Source of the DNA: Clostridiales bacterium
Lineage (GTDB): Bacteria; Bacillota; Clostridia; Lachnospirales; Lachnospiraceae
Reading direction: 5' to 3'
DNA: 64,000 nucleotides
NCBI GenBank assembly: GCA_012522735.1
Contig: JAAYJU010000180.1
Location: 1-64,000, forward strand
Made by a program: the position numbers and the translations under genes. This document shows, piece after piece, positions 50,179 to 60,769 of this stretch. Each line of letters opens with the position of its first letter. Positions within the stretch are counted from its first letter, which is position 1. The notes under the pieces were generated by a model. It was given only the letters and a program-made list of their open reading frames with translations. It was not told the origin of the DNA and made no database searches.

Positions 50179-50223
50179 AATATTTCCTCCATTTATCTGA
50201 TTGTATTGGTTCTACCAATATTC

Positions 50224-51402
50224 TTATCTTCTACGAACAAAGTCCTCATACAAGGGTGACATTTTCCTAAGCTTATCTACTATCTCCTTGATTTTATCAA
50301 CCGTATAATCTAGCTCCTCTATTGTATTCGCCTCACTTAAGGTAAGCCTTAGAGAACCATGAGCTATCTCATGGGGTAGACCTATTGATAAAAGGACATG
50401 GGAAGGGTCTAAAGAACCCGACGTACATGCTGAACCGCTGGATGCACAGATATTGTTCATATCCAGCATTATAAGCAAAGATTCTCCTTCTATAAATTGA
50501 AAGCTAAAGTTAGCATTGTTAGGAAGTCTCTTGCTTCTATGGCCGTTAAGCCTGGTATATGGAACTTCCGCAAGAACCCGTTTTATCAAATATTCCCGAA
50601 GCTCTGTCTCCTTCTTGGTTCTTTCCTTCATGGTAGTCATGGCAAGCTCCACAGCTTTTCCAAAGCCTACTGCAAATGGAACATTTTCAGTTCCTGCCCG
50701 TCTACCTCTTTCCTGAGCACCTCCATGGATAAAGGAACGAATTTTTATACCTTTTCTTATATATAAGCAACCTATGCCTTTTGGCCCGTTTAACTTATGA
50801 GCGCTGGCACTAAGCATGTCTATTCCAAGATCATCTACATCTATATCCAGCTGACCAAATGCCTGTACTGCATCTGTATGAAATAATATTTTATTCCTTT
50901 TTGCGATTTCTCCTATTTCCTTAATGGGTTGGATTGTACCTATTTCATTATTAGCAAACATTATAGAGATTAGTATTGTTGTAGGGCGAATGGCTTTCTC
51001 TAATTGATCTAATTTGACTATTCCGTACTCATCCACATCTATATAGCTTATCTCAAAACCTCTCTTCTGCAAATATTCACAGGTATGAAGAACTGCATGA
51101 TGCTCAATCTTTGATGTTATTATATGCTTTCCTTTGTCTTGGTAAGCCTCTGCAGTTGCTATAAGAGCCCAATTATCTGCTTCTGTTCCTCCTCCAGTAA
51201 AATAAATCTCTGCACTCTCGGTACCTAAAGCATTAGCTATGGTTAGTCTGGCTTCATCGAGAGCCTTTTTGTTCTGAGTGGCAAATTCATATACACTGGA
51301 TGGATTACCATACAGCTCACTAAAGTAAGGTAGCATAGCGTCTACGACCTCTGGCTTTGTCTTTGTAGTAGCCGCATTGTCAAGGTATATCTTCTTTTCC
51401 AT
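50224..51402 (-). CDS. iscS: Cysteine desulfurase
   Basis: YLDNAATTKTKPEVV, FTGGGTEADNWAL, SASAHKLNGPKGIGCLYIRKG, CASSGSACTSGSLDPSHVL. Confidence 0.96.
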   Translation of the reverse strand: MEKKIYLDNAATTKTKPEVVDAMLPYFSELYGNPSSVYEFATQNKKALDEARLTIANALGTESAEIYFTGGGTEADNWALIATAEAYQDKGKHIITSKIEHHAVLHTCEYLQKRGFEISYIDVDEYGIVKLDQLEKAIRPTTILISIMFANNEIGTIQPIKEIGEIAKRNKILFHTDAVQAFGQLDIDVDDLGIDMLSASAHKLNGPKGIGCLYIRKGIKIRSFIHGGAQERGRRAGTENVPFAVGFGKAVELAMTTMKERTKKETELREYLIKRVLAEVPYTRLNGHRSKRLPNNANFSFQFIEGESLLIMLDMNNICASSGSACTSGSLDPSHVLLSIGLPHEIAHGSLRLTLSEANTIEELDYTVDKIKEIVDKLRKMSPLYEDFVRRR

Positions 51403-51437
51403 GTGGTCATCTCCTAAATTATTAATCAATATGTCTT

Positions 51438-51464
51438 CCATGGACTAATCAGCTTATTCGTGTA
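51438..51464. repeat. Solo right end of the TAAGCAGATTAG element (copy B type)
   Basis: ccatggactaatcagcttattcgtgtat versus tcatggactaatctgcttattcgcgcat at copy B. Confidence 0.65.
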
Positions 51465-51466
51465 TA

Positions 51467-51937
51467 TTAGCATGTCTGATTAGCCTGACTTTCTTGCGTA
51501 ATACCTGCCTCTGCATTAACTCTCCTACTTTCAGCTACAAGGTCAGAAAGCATAATTCCATCCACCGCGTCATTTATACTATCACTTATACGCTTCCACA
51601 CATATTTTGTTACACATATATCTGAGTTGTCGCATGGTGTATCATTACTATTTATCTCATAGCAATCCACAGGACTTAAGTCTCCCTCCAAGGCACGCAA
51701 AATATCACCTACAGATATTTCCTCTGCAGGCATAGCCAATACATATCCACCCTGCGCTCCACGGATTCCATTGACAATACCTGCTTTCTTCAGCCTAGCC
51801 ACAAGCTGCTCAAGATAGTTCAAGGATATGCCCTGTCTTTCTGCAATCTGACTTAAGGCAACCGCCTCATCATCAGTATTAACCGCCAGGTCAACTACCG
51901 CTCTAAGTCCATATCTTCCTTTTGTAGTCAATTTCAT
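51467..51937 (-). CDS. iscR: Rrf2 family transcriptional regulator (IscR-like)
   Basis: MKLTTKGRYGLRAVVDLAVN...ISLNYLEQLVARLKKAGIVNGIRGAQGGYVLAMPAEEISVGDILRALEG. Confidence 0.94.
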   Translation of the reverse strand: MKLTTKGRYGLRAVVDLAVNTDDEAVALSQIAERQGISLNYLEQLVARLKKAGIVNGIRGAQGGYVLAMPAEEISVGDILRALEGDLSPVDCYEINSNDTPCDNSDICVTKYVWKRISDSINDAVDGIMLSDLVAESRRVNAEAGITQESQANQTC

Positions 51938-52083
51938 GCTTACTCTCCATTCTACCAGTAAAGAGGAATTTTATTGGCTATTTATATCCCACCAATTTAA
52001 TTCCTATTAAATTACTCGGTATTAAATATATCATCACATGATAAAATTGTCAACAATAAAATGACTTATACATAAGTTTTTAT

Positions 52084-53706
52084 TTGTTCAAATATATTAA
52101 TAAAGAAGAGACTGACGGGGTAAGAAATTTGAAGGTTAAACAAGCAGCTATATCTGGAAGTAAGCATATAGGCAGAAGTAATATACTTAAAGGAACACTA
52201 ATACTTACTCTGGCGGGATTCATCACCAGAGTTATTGGTTTTTTGTATAAAATATTTTTATCTAAGGTTATGGGTACCGAATGGTTGGGGATATATCAGC
52301 TAGTATTTCCTGTCTATGGTATAGCCTTCACTATCTATGCGACAGGAATACAGACAGCATTATCTAGGCTTATTGCTGCTGAAATGGGAAAGAAAAATCA
52401 TAAAAATATAGGAAGGATATTAAGAGTGGGCTTACTTCTTTCTGTTTCCTTAGCCTTGATACTCTCTTTTCTTTTATATAGATTCTCAGATTATGTTGCA
52501 CTTCGTTTTCTTTTGGAACCAAGAAGCTCGTCCTCTCTTAGGATACTTGCTGTCGTATTTCCATTCTGTGCTATAACCTCATGCATTAACGGTTATTATT
52601 ATGGATTAAAAAAAGCCGGTGTACCGGCGGAAAGTCAGCTGCTTGAACAAATGATTCGTGTAATCGTAGTATATATCGCAGCTTATACAGTTGGCAAAGG
52701 TAATTTTCAGGTGACATGTGAAATGGCTGTTCTGGGGTTGGTTATCGGAGAAATAGCCTCTAGTTTGTTTAATTTTTTATCTCTATTTATAAGTAAACCT
52801 CCAAAAGCAATGCTATACCCAGGGCCGGATCCTAATACCAAAACCTTAAGAAGAAAAACTATATTAGGGAATATTCTGCACTTAAGCGTCCCCCTATCGA
52901 CCAATCGTTTACTGATAAATATTCTTCATAGTATCGAAGCCGTGCTAATACCGACCATGCTTAGAAAATCCGGTCTTAGCACAAGTGATGCATTAAGTAC
53001 ATATGGAACATTAGTTGGAATGTCCATACCTTTTATAATGTTTCCGACCGCAGTTATAAACTCTTTAGCTGTATTACTTCTTCCTACAGTATCAGAGGCA
53101 CAAGCCATGGAAAACAATGATATGATTGGAAGGACAACTGCTGTTTCAATTAAATACAGCTTAATAATCGGTATTATGTCTACCGGCATTTTCCTTTTGT
53201 TTGGTAATGAGCTTGGAATTAGCATATTTAATAGTGAAGAGGCCGGGTCTTATCTTATAGTACTGGCCTGGATTTGTCCTCTCATCTATATGGCGACCAC
53301 TATGGGAAGTATAATAAATGGTCTAGGTAAGGCTCATATTACCTTTATAAATTCTATCGTTGGTACCCTTGTCAAAATCCTTATTATTATATTCCTGATC
53401 CCAAGAGAAGGAATCGGTGGATACCTTATAGCCTTACTTATAGGACAGTTGATTTTAACAATCATGGATTCTATCTATATAATACGTAATATTTATTTTC
53501 AATTTGATGCCATTAACAGCTTACTAAAACCTGGTATAATAGTAGCTATGTCTGGTTTCATATTAAAGAGGATTTATGAATATCTACATAAAATAACGCA
53601 GATACATCAGGCGGTTTTTCTATTATCTTTCTGCTTGATCTTCTGCGTTGTATGCTTGATTTTATTTATTATTACCGATATGATTTCAAAATCGGATTTT
53701 AAGTAA
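52084..53706 (+). CDS. spoVB: Stage V sporulation protein B / MATE-like polysaccharide flippase (start uncertain)
   Basis: LILTLAGFITRVIGFLYKIFLSKVMGTEWLGIYQLVFPVYGIAFTI. Confidence 0.92.
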   Translation: MFKYINKEETDGVRNLKVKQAAISGSKHIGRSNILKGTLILTLAGFITRVIGFLYKIFLSKVMGTEWLGIYQLVFPVYGIAFTIYATGIQTALSRLIAAEMGKKNHKNIGRILRVGLLLSVSLALILSFLLYRFSDYVALRFLLEPRSSSSLRILAVVFPFCAITSCINGYYYGLKKAGVPAESQLLEQMIRVIVVYIAAYTVGKGNFQVTCEMAVLGLVIGEIASSLFNFLSLFISKPPKAMLYPGPDPNTKTLRRKTILGNILHLSVPLSTNRLLINILHSIEAVLIPTMLRKSGLSTSDALSTYGTLVGMSIPFIMFPTAVINSLAVLLLPTVSEAQAMENNDMIGRTTAVSIKYSLIIGIMSTGIFLLFGNELGISIFNSEEAGSYLIVLAWICPLIYMATTMGSIINGLGKAHITFINSIVGTLVKILIIIFLIPREGIGGYLIALLIGQLILTIMDSIYIIRNIYFQFDAINSLLKPGIIVAMSGFILKRIYEYLHKITQIHQAVFLLSFCLIFCVVCLILFIITDMISKSDFK

Positions 53707-55105
53707 CTGATTCATAAATCATGTAGCTATTCTTTCCCTTGTTCTTCACTTGATATAATGCCCTGTCAGCGCATTGAATAAGCTGTTCATAGTGAATTCC
53801 ATCCTCTGGATATATGGCTATACCTACACTGCCTGATATTGAAATTTCACAGCTTTCATCGACATAGGTTGTATTTAAGGCTTTAATAAGTGAATCTGCT
53901 TTTCTCCTAATGGCTTTATCGTTATCAATATAGCCTATAAATACTGCGAATTCATCTCCACCAATTCTACCGATTATTTCACCCTCTGTAAATACATCTC
54001 GAATACTTCCAATTACATGGGTAAGAACTCTATCACCAAGAAGATGGCCATGATTGTCATTTACCTTTTTAAAGTCATCAAAGTCAATGAACATAAGTAC
54101 ATGTCTTCCGTTTTTATTCCCATTTATATATTTTTCGATTTTTTTAATAGTAACCTCTCTATTATAGACTCCGGTTAAAGGATCCCTGGTTGCTTTATAT
54201 TCAAGTGAGTCTAATTCTCGTTTCTGGTAATCAACATTAACCATCTTACCTATTACCCGGCTTGGCCTCTTATCCTCTGTGTATATAGACTTCCCCATCA
54301 TCTGACACCAGATATAATTATTATGGCGATCCTTAATACGACACTCTGTTGTTATAAACTCCTTACCCTTAGCTAGCGAGCTACAATACTCCAAAAAGAC
54401 ACCATAATCATCAGGATGCACTAAATCCTTGCGAGCAAAGAATTCCTTTACATAATCTGATATAACCGGATATCTTCCAAAAAGCTCTGAGTATTTTTCT
54501 GTATAGACCATTTTGTCTGTATCTACATAATACTCAAACAATACATCATGAGAAAGCTCAGAGGCTATCCTGTAACGCTCCCTATCCATTCTAAGCATCT
54601 CCTGCATCCTCTTTTGCTCTGTAATATCAACTATAACAGCCGAAACAGACTGGTACCCATCCTTAGCATAAGAGTAGTTTCCATTTATAAGTCCATATAA
54701 AATGCTACCGTCCTTTTTAACAAGACGAACCTCAGCATTAATAGAATTTGCTTCGATATTTTGAATTGCTCTTAAAAACGCTTCCTTATTCTCTGGGCAG
54801 ACAAAATCTAAAAGTTTATTTTTATTATTATCTCTTGCCTCTTTCCTATTATATCCCAATAAATCATAAAATCCTTTACTTGCATAATCGATTCTATAAG
54901 CATCATCGGGTACAAAACGAACAAGCCCAGCCTGAATACTGTTAGTAAGCTTATTCAACTCAAGTGCCGATTTTGCTACCTTCTTTTCATTTTCCAATTT
55001 AATATACAATAAAGTAAAAATAGCCATTACTAATAAGCATCCCGCTATTATAACGGACACCAATAATAGATTAGAATTATTTTGTAGAAAATTTAAAACT
55101 ATCAT
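53699..55105 (-). CDS. PAS-GGDEF diguanylate cyclase
   Basis: TRDPLTGVYNREVTIKKI, GRIGGDEFAVFI, N-terminal TM and PAS segments. Confidence 0.95.
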   Translation of the reverse strand: MIVLNFLQNNSNLLLVSVIIAGCLLVMAIFTLLYIKLENEKKVAKSALELNKLTNSIQAGLVRFVPDDAYRIDYASKGFYDLLGYNRKEARDNNKNKLLDFVCPENKEAFLRAIQNIEANSINAEVRLVKKDGSILYGLINGNYSYAKDGYQSVSAVIVDITEQKRMQEMLRMDRERYRIASELSHDVLFEYYVDTDKMVYTEKYSELFGRYPVISDYVKEFFARKDLVHPDDYGVFLEYCSSLAKGKEFITTECRIKDRHNNYIWCQMMGKSIYTEDKRPSRVIGKMVNVDYQKRELDSLEYKATRDPLTGVYNREVTIKKIEKYINGNKNGRHVLMFIDFDDFKKVNDNHGHLLGDRVLTHVIGSIRDVFTEGEIIGRIGGDEFAVFIGYIDNDKAIRRKADSLIKALNTTYVDESCEISISGSVGIAIYPEDGIHYEQLIQCADRALYQVKNKGKNSYMIYESVT

Positions 55106-55214
55106 ATACTATCTCCCCCACAGTATATCTGAAACACATTTGATAACTCGAAACATTAAATAATAACTCTAAAGACTGTTTTTCAACATTTTATTCTATT
55201 TTTTTCAAAATAAT

Positions 55215-55258
55215 GATATAAAACTTCTTATATAATATCATATAAGAGGTTTTATATC
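55215..55258. terminator. AT-rich stem-loop, possible bidirectional terminator
   Basis: gatataaaacttcttata...tataagaggttttatatc. Confidence 0.5.
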
Positions 55259-55327
55259 AATCAGTTAAAAGTTTTAAAAATTCTTAAAGTTCATAAGGTG
55301 TTACTTTGATAAATATGAAGTAGCAGC

Positions 55328-56233
55328 TTAAAGCTCATAAGGTGTAACTTGATATACATAATAATTAAGCCAGTTTGTATACATGGTATTGGCATGAGCT
55401 CTCCATGTCAGATTCGGTCGTTGCTCTATACCATCTGAATGATAGTAATTAACAGGAGGCTCGGTATCTAACCCCTTACCAATATCTCTTTTATATTCCT
55501 GATCTAATGATACTCTGTCATACTCAGGATGTCCCATAATAAAGAACTGCTTTCCTTCTCCAGCCATTACAATAAAGATGCCTGCCTCATCGGATTCTGC
55601 AAGAATAGTTAAGTCTTCATTCTCTAGTATGTCCTCTTTCAGTACTGTTGTATGTCTAGAATGAGGTGCATAAAAAACATCATCAAATCCACGGACAAAT
55701 GGTATCCTACGTCTAAGAACTCTATGCTCAAATATACCAAACATCTTCTTATCAAGCTGCCTTTTTTGAATTCCATAATGATAATACAATCCGGCTTGGG
55801 CTCCCCAACAAAGATGCAATGTTGAGGTTACATGGGTTTTAGACCATTCCATTATTTCTTTCAGCTCGTCCCAATATGTTACCTCCTCAAATCCCATTAG
55901 CTCAACAGGTGCCCCGGTAATTATAAGTCCGTCAAACTTACGGTTATATACGTCCTTACATGTAAGATAGAATTGATCCAGATGACTGGTGGGGGTGTTT
56001 TTACCAACATAAGTACCCGTAGTCAAAAATGTTATGTCAACCTGTAGGGGTGTATTAGAAAGGCTGCGAAGTATCTGCACCTCTGTATCTTCTTTATTAG
56101 GCATCAGATTTAAAATAGCAATCTGAAGCGGACGAATATCCTGATGCATAGCCCTGCTTTCATCCATTATGAATATATTCTCATCTTCTAATACCCTTTT
56201 AGCAGGTAAATTACTCTGTACTTTAATAGGCAT
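55328..56233 (-). CDS. metA: Homoserine O-acyltransferase
   Basis: MPIKVQSNLPAKRVLEDENIFIMDE, LHLCWGAQAGLYYHYGI, GHPEYDRVSLDQEYKRD. Confidence 0.96.
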   Translation of the reverse strand: MPIKVQSNLPAKRVLEDENIFIMDESRAMHQDIRPLQIAILNLMPNKEDTEVQILRSLSNTPLQVDITFLTTGTYVGKNTPTSHLDQFYLTCKDVYNRKFDGLIITGAPVELMGFEEVTYWDELKEIMEWSKTHVTSTLHLCWGAQAGLYYHYGIQKRQLDKKMFGIFEHRVLRRRIPFVRGFDDVFYAPHSRHTTVLKEDILENEDLTILAESDEAGIFIVMAGEGKQFFIMGHPEYDRVSLDQEYKRDIGKGLDTEPPVNYYHSDGIEQRPNLTWRAHANTMYTNWLNYYVYQVTPYEL

Positions 56234-56260
56234 TAATCATCACCAACCTTATTTAAAATA

Positions 56261-56917
56261 TTATAGTACTTTCTGATTATTTATTATTAGTTCGAATTCT
56301 AGCTCAAGCTTATTAGCGGCTCTTTTACATAGGAGCATGCGGCCTAGAAATATTTCAAAATAATCCATAACAGGACTTATAGTGGTATCTATAGTCAGAT
56401 TCAGCTGAAATATTTTACTATCAATTATCTCTACCTTGGATTCCTCTACAGCGTAATTCACTCTATCATGGATATCAAAGCTGGGAAGATCAAGATTACG
56501 GACCCGGCTTCGCCTTACATCTGTCTTATCGGCAAGAATAAGTGCAGCGGCAATAGCACTTACGGGTACCGCAGTTCCTTCATCATGATTACCTATGGCT
56601 GCTATTACCTTAGCATTTTCCTCCGGCGTTGCCCCCAGCTTATCAAGTATACGAAAGGCCATGACAGCCCCGCTTTGTGCATGCTCCTCACGATTAACGA
56701 TATTGCCTATGTCATGCAAATAGCATGCAATTTGTGCCAGCTCCACATCCTGCCGAGGATAATTAAGAGTCTCCAATATATATTTTGCTACATTGGCAAC
56801 CTTAGCTACATGGGCAAGACTGTGTTCAGTATACCCCAGTGATGAAAGTGTATTATCGGCCTGTATAATATATGTTTTTATTGCTTCATTCTCTTTTATA
56901 TCTTTAAATATAATCAT
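56261..56917 (-). CDS. HD domain phosphohydrolase
   Basis: LGYTEHSLAHVAKVA, IACYLHDIGNIVNREEHAQSGA, NHDEGTAV. Confidence 0.9.
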   Translation of the reverse strand: MIIFKDIKENEAIKTYIIQADNTLSSLGYTEHSLAHVAKVANVAKYILETLNYPRQDVELAQIACYLHDIGNIVNREEHAQSGAVMAFRILDKLGATPEENAKVIAAIGNHDEGTAVPVSAIAAALILADKTDVRRSRVRNLDLPSFDIHDRVNYAVEESKVEIIDSKIFQLNLTIDTTISPVMDYFEIFLGRMLLCKRAANKLELEFELIINNQKVL

Positions 56918-56929
56918 ATTGTTCCCTTC

Positions 56930-58930
56930 CTAGTCCTCAAGCATATTCAAAAGCTCTTCCTCAGACAGTACTTTTACTCCCAGCTGCTCTGCCTTAGTAA
57001 GCTTACTACCGGCATTCTCACCCGCAATTACATAATCCGTATTCTTAGAAACACTTCCCGATACCTTACCTCCATGCTTCTTCACTAATTCCTCCATCTG
57101 TGTCCTACCCATGAAAGGTAGAGTTCCTGTAATAACCAGTGTAAGCCCTGTTAGACTTCCATTTGCGTTCGAAGCCTCTTCGCTTGATGTGAAGTTCACA
57201 CCTGCCTGCTCAAGTCTTGACAATATATCAAGATTTTCAGGATTTGAGAAGAATTCTAGGATGGCTCTAGCGCTTATATCACCCATATCCTTAACTGTAA
57301 TAAGCTCCTCATATGAAGCCTCCCTAAGGCGGTTAATCGATTTGAAATGACTCATAAGCTCATAAGCTGCTTGGCGGCCTATATTACGGATACCAAACCC
57401 TGTAATAAGACGATCTATATTGTTGTCCTTACTATTTTCTATGGTTGCTAGTAGCTTATCGGTATTCTTTTCTTTACCGATTAAGCCCTTTTCAATCATT
57501 TCATCCCTATATTTGTCTAGATAGTATATATCGGCTATATCCTTTACATAGCCTTCCTTAACAAGAGCTTCTATATAAGCTTCTCCAAAGCCTTTAATAT
57601 CCATGGCATTTCTTCCGACAAAATTCAATATATGCTGGGTAAGCTGGGCAGGACAATTAAGATTGATACACCTTATATCTACTAAGCTATCGTCTCTTAC
57701 AGCCGTACTACCACAGGAAGGACATTCTAAAGGAATACTATAGGGCTTGGCATCATGTGGCCGCTTCTCCTTCACTACCGATAGAACCTCTGGAATAATT
57801 TCACCGGCCTTTCTGACAACTATGGTATCTCCGATTCTTACATCCAGCTGATCTATTCTATCCTGATTGTGAAGTGTTGCTCTCTCCACATTGGTTCCAC
57901 AAAGGCGTATAGAATCAAAAATAGCAGTCGGAGTAATTCTTCCCGTCCTTCCCACCGAAAGTCTAATATCCCTTATAACGGTCTCCTTTTCTTCAGGAGG
58001 ATATTTGTATGCTACCGCCCATCTTGGCACCTTAGATGTTGCTCCAAAATGCTCTCTATCTGATAGACTATCAACCTTAACCACCGCTCCATCTATATCA
58101 TAAGCGAAGCTTCCTCTAGACTCTCCGATATCGGTTATAGCCTCCCATACCTCATCGGCAGTTCTACATATTCTAAAGTCTTCTATAACCTTCATCCCTT
58201 GTCTTCTTAGCCACTCTAGGCTTTCAGAATGCCTGCCAAAGTCAATGCCCCTGCTATCTTGAACATTAAAGACGAAGAGAGAAAGCTTTCTCTCCTTCAC
58301 CACCTTGGGGTCTAGCTGTCTAAGAGTTCCTGCTGCACAGTTTCTTGGATTGGCAAATAACTTTTTGCCCTCTGCTTCAAGCCTTTCATTGACCGCATCA
58401 AAGTCCTCGGACTTCATGTATACCTCACCTCTAACCTCAAGGTAGGGCACAGGCTCCTTTAATGTGCTTATATAATCCTTAATCATTCTAATATTCTCAG
58501 TGACATCCTCACCATAATTTATACCGTCACCTCTGGTAACACCCATAGCAAATTGCCCATTCTCATATCGCAGGGAGACAGACAGCCCATCAATCTTTCT
58601 TTCGACTACAAATACTGTATCTTCTTTTTCTCTAAGTATCTTATCTACGAAGCTATATACATCTTCCTTAGAAAAGACGTCCTGTAAACTAAGCATCGGT
58701 ACATTATGCTTAACTAGGACACCCGCTTCTCTTTTTGCCTTTCCTCCTACCTTCTGGCTTGGGGAATCAATACTTTGAAGCTCAGGATGCTCTTCCTCAA
58801 GCTTTCTAAGCTTAACCGTAAGCTTATCATATTCATAATCAGAAATTTCAGGATCATCCTGGTTATGATACCTATCATTATGATATCTTATCAACTCTCG
58901 TAAGTCCTCTATCTCCTGTCTTATATCCAT
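56930..58930 (-). CDS. ligA: NAD-dependent DNA ligase
   Basis: VVERKIDGLSVSLRYENG, CPSCGS...CINLNCPAQ zinc finger, HhH and BRCT regions. Confidence 0.97.
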   Translation of the reverse strand: MDIRQEIEDLRELIRYHNDRYHNQDDPEISDYEYDKLTVKLRKLEEEHPELQSIDSPSQKVGGKAKREAGVLVKHNVPMLSLQDVFSKEDVYSFVDKILREKEDTVFVVERKIDGLSVSLRYENGQFAMGVTRGDGINYGEDVTENIRMIKDYISTLKEPVPYLEVRGEVYMKSEDFDAVNERLEAEGKKLFANPRNCAAGTLRQLDPKVVKERKLSLFVFNVQDSRGIDFGRHSESLEWLRRQGMKVIEDFRICRTADEVWEAITDIGESRGSFAYDIDGAVVKVDSLSDREHFGATSKVPRWAVAYKYPPEEKETVIRDIRLSVGRTGRITPTAIFDSIRLCGTNVERATLHNQDRIDQLDVRIGDTIVVRKAGEIIPEVLSVVKEKRPHDAKPYSIPLECPSCGSTAVRDDSLVDIRCINLNCPAQLTQHILNFVGRNAMDIKGFGEAYIEALVKEGYVKDIADIYYLDKYRDEMIEKGLIGKEKNTDKLLATIENSKDNNIDRLITGFGIRNIGRQAAYELMSHFKSINRLREASYEELITVKDMGDISARAILEFFSNPENLDILSRLEQAGVNFTSSEEASNANGSLTGLTLVITGTLPFMGRTQMEELVKKHGGKVSGSVSKNTDYVIAGENAGSKLTKAEQLGVKVLSEEELLNMLED

Positions 58931-59030
58931 ATCTTATCACCTGAGCCCTTCTTCTATATATCCTAAATAATTACTTTCATAATAATCATTATACTATATT
59001 GCCAGCATATTTTATGGGTATCTCTGAAAA

Positions 59031-59792
59031 TTAATCCTCATTATTTTCTAGCAATCTGTTTAGCTCTTCCATTTCCCTAGGTGTAATATTCCTCCAGGTC
59101 CCGCTCTTTAGTCTTCCAAGTGTAATGTTCATGATGCGAACTCGTACAAGCCTAACTACTCTGTATCCTAGATATTCGCACATTCGTCTAATCTGCCTAT
59201 TAAGACCTTGGGTTAAGATAATCCTAAAGGTATTCTTATCAATTACAGTAATCTCACAGTGCTTAGTCACAGTATCAAGTATGGGGACACCCTCAGACAT
59301 TTGCTTAACAAATTCCTTGCTTATCTCCTTGTTCACAGTCACTATATATTCCTTATCATGGCCGTATCTTTCCCTAAGGATACTGTTAACTATATCTCCG
59401 TCATTGGTCAGTAGTATTAAGCCCTCTGATTCCTTATCGAGTCTCCCGATAGGAAATATCCTTGTAGGATAATTAATAAAATCCACGATATTATCAGGTT
59501 CCTTTGAAGATGTAGTACTTACAACTCCTATAGGTTTATTAAAGGCAATCAATACTCTTTTCTCTTTATTACTGACTGGCTTACCATTAAAGGTTACACG
59601 ATTTTCTGGATTCACCCTAGAGCCTATCTGAGCTTTAACACCGTCAATCTTTACTTTGCCCTCTTCAATATACTTGTCCGCTTCTCTTCTGGAACATAAT
59701 CCAGCATCACTTAGAAATTTATTAATTCTAATACCATTGCCAGCCATAGATTTATTGGATTTATTTGAATTATCATTATTATTTGTATTCAT
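59031..59792 (-). CDS. rluF: 23S rRNA pseudouridine synthase (RluF-like)
   Basis: GIRINKFLSDAGLCSRREADKYIEEGKVKIDG, FPIGRLDKESEGLILLTNDGDIVN, TQGLNRQIRRMCEYLGY. Confidence 0.88.
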   Translation of the reverse strand: MNTNNNDNSNKSNKSMAGNGIRINKFLSDAGLCSRREADKYIEEGKVKIDGVKAQIGSRVNPENRVTFNGKPVSNKEKRVLIAFNKPIGVVSTTSSKEPDNIVDFINYPTRIFPIGRLDKESEGLILLTNDGDIVNSILRERYGHDKEYIVTVNKEISKEFVKQMSEGVPILDTVTKHCEITVIDKNTFRIILTQGLNRQIRRMCEYLGYRVVRLVRVRIMNITLGRLKSGTWRNITPREMEELNRLLENNED

Positions 59793-59888
59793 ATTACTCC
59801 TACTCTCTTGGTTATTGCCTTAATGATTTGAATGTTATTATATATTATTTTAATTCTTTAGTCTACTAAAAATAGGATAAGCTGAAGC

Positions 59889-59940
59889 TGTTGCAGTATA
59901 AAAGGGACATATATATATATGTCCCTTTTATACTGCAACA
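59889..59940. terminator. 52 bp perfect palindrome between rluF and the upstream lipoprotein-like gene
   Basis: tgttgcagtataaaagggacatatat|atatatgtcccttttatactgcaaca, no loop. Confidence 0.9.
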
Positions 59941-59953
59941 ACTTAAAGTTTGT

Positions 59954-60769
59954 CTATTCGCCTGGATTGGCTTGGTTATTTCCTCCATTCTGGGTAGATT
60001 GTTCTTCATTGCTTTTTGCAAGCTCATCTAGTCCATTCCAGAATATCAATAAATCTTCATCCCTAGCCTTGGCTTCCTCGCCTTTAGCATTTGTATTATT
60101 AATTAATTCAATAACATCCTCGTCCTCGTTTCTTGCATTAAAATATTCCTCTACTTCAGGTGTTTTATCACTAACAATCTTAAAATTGCCATTCTCATCT
60201 GTAATTACATAGAATTTAGATAATCCCGGAGCTAGAGTGTTGATGCTTGAGAACTTAATTTCATGATATGCATATACAATATATGCTCCCTCTTCAAAGC
60301 TCTTCTTCGAATAGGTCTTTATATTATTATATTCCTCGATATATTGAACTAATTTTTGTAGTTGTTCTCTGGTCTCCACCTTGCTTGGATCAAGGTAAAT
60401 AGATTTAAGCTTATCCACATCGCTTGATGCCTTAGCATTAAAAAACACCTCAATAAATGCGTCCATACCCTCCATCTCTTCTAAGGGGTACACCGGAATA
60501 GGTGTCGGTGTGGGAATCGGTGTTGGAGATAAGGTGGGCATAGATTTCACTTCTGCCCCTTCTGTATTATCCAAGGCTGCATCCATAGCGGCCATAGTTG
60601 ATATATCATCGCCATCGTCGCTTACTTGTGCTTCAGCCACAATGCCGCTGGCAGTACTAGTCTGTTCCTCCGCTTTAGGCTTGCCCTGGCTTATCGATAA
60701 TGTTAACAGCCCGATACCCATGGTGCTCAAAGACGTTAACAGTATTATTTTCTTATATTTTAGTTTCAT
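59954..60769 (-). CDS. Secreted/membrane-anchored hypothetical protein with Pro-Thr linker
   Basis: N-terminal TM, PTLSPTPIPTPTPIPVYPLEEMEGMDAFIEVFFNAKASSDVDKL. Confidence 0.75.
   Translation of the reverse strand: MKLKYKKIILLTSLSTMGIGLLTLSISQGKPKAEEQTSTASGIVAEAQVSDDGDDISTMAAMDAALDNTEGAEVKSMPTLSPTPIPTPTPIPVYPLEEMEGMDAFIEVFFNAKASSDVDKLKSIYLDPSKVETREQLQKLVQYIEEYNNIKTYSKKSFEEGAYIVYAYHEIKFSSINTLAPGLSKFYVITDENGNFKIVSDKTPEVEEYFNARNEDEDVIELINNTNAKGEEAKARDEDLLIFWNGLDELAKSNEEQSTQNGGNNQANPGE

Noticed and set aside
56234-56260. SAM riboswitch upstream of metA
   Set aside because: Only about 27 bp separate metA from the HD gene; no room for the aptamer.
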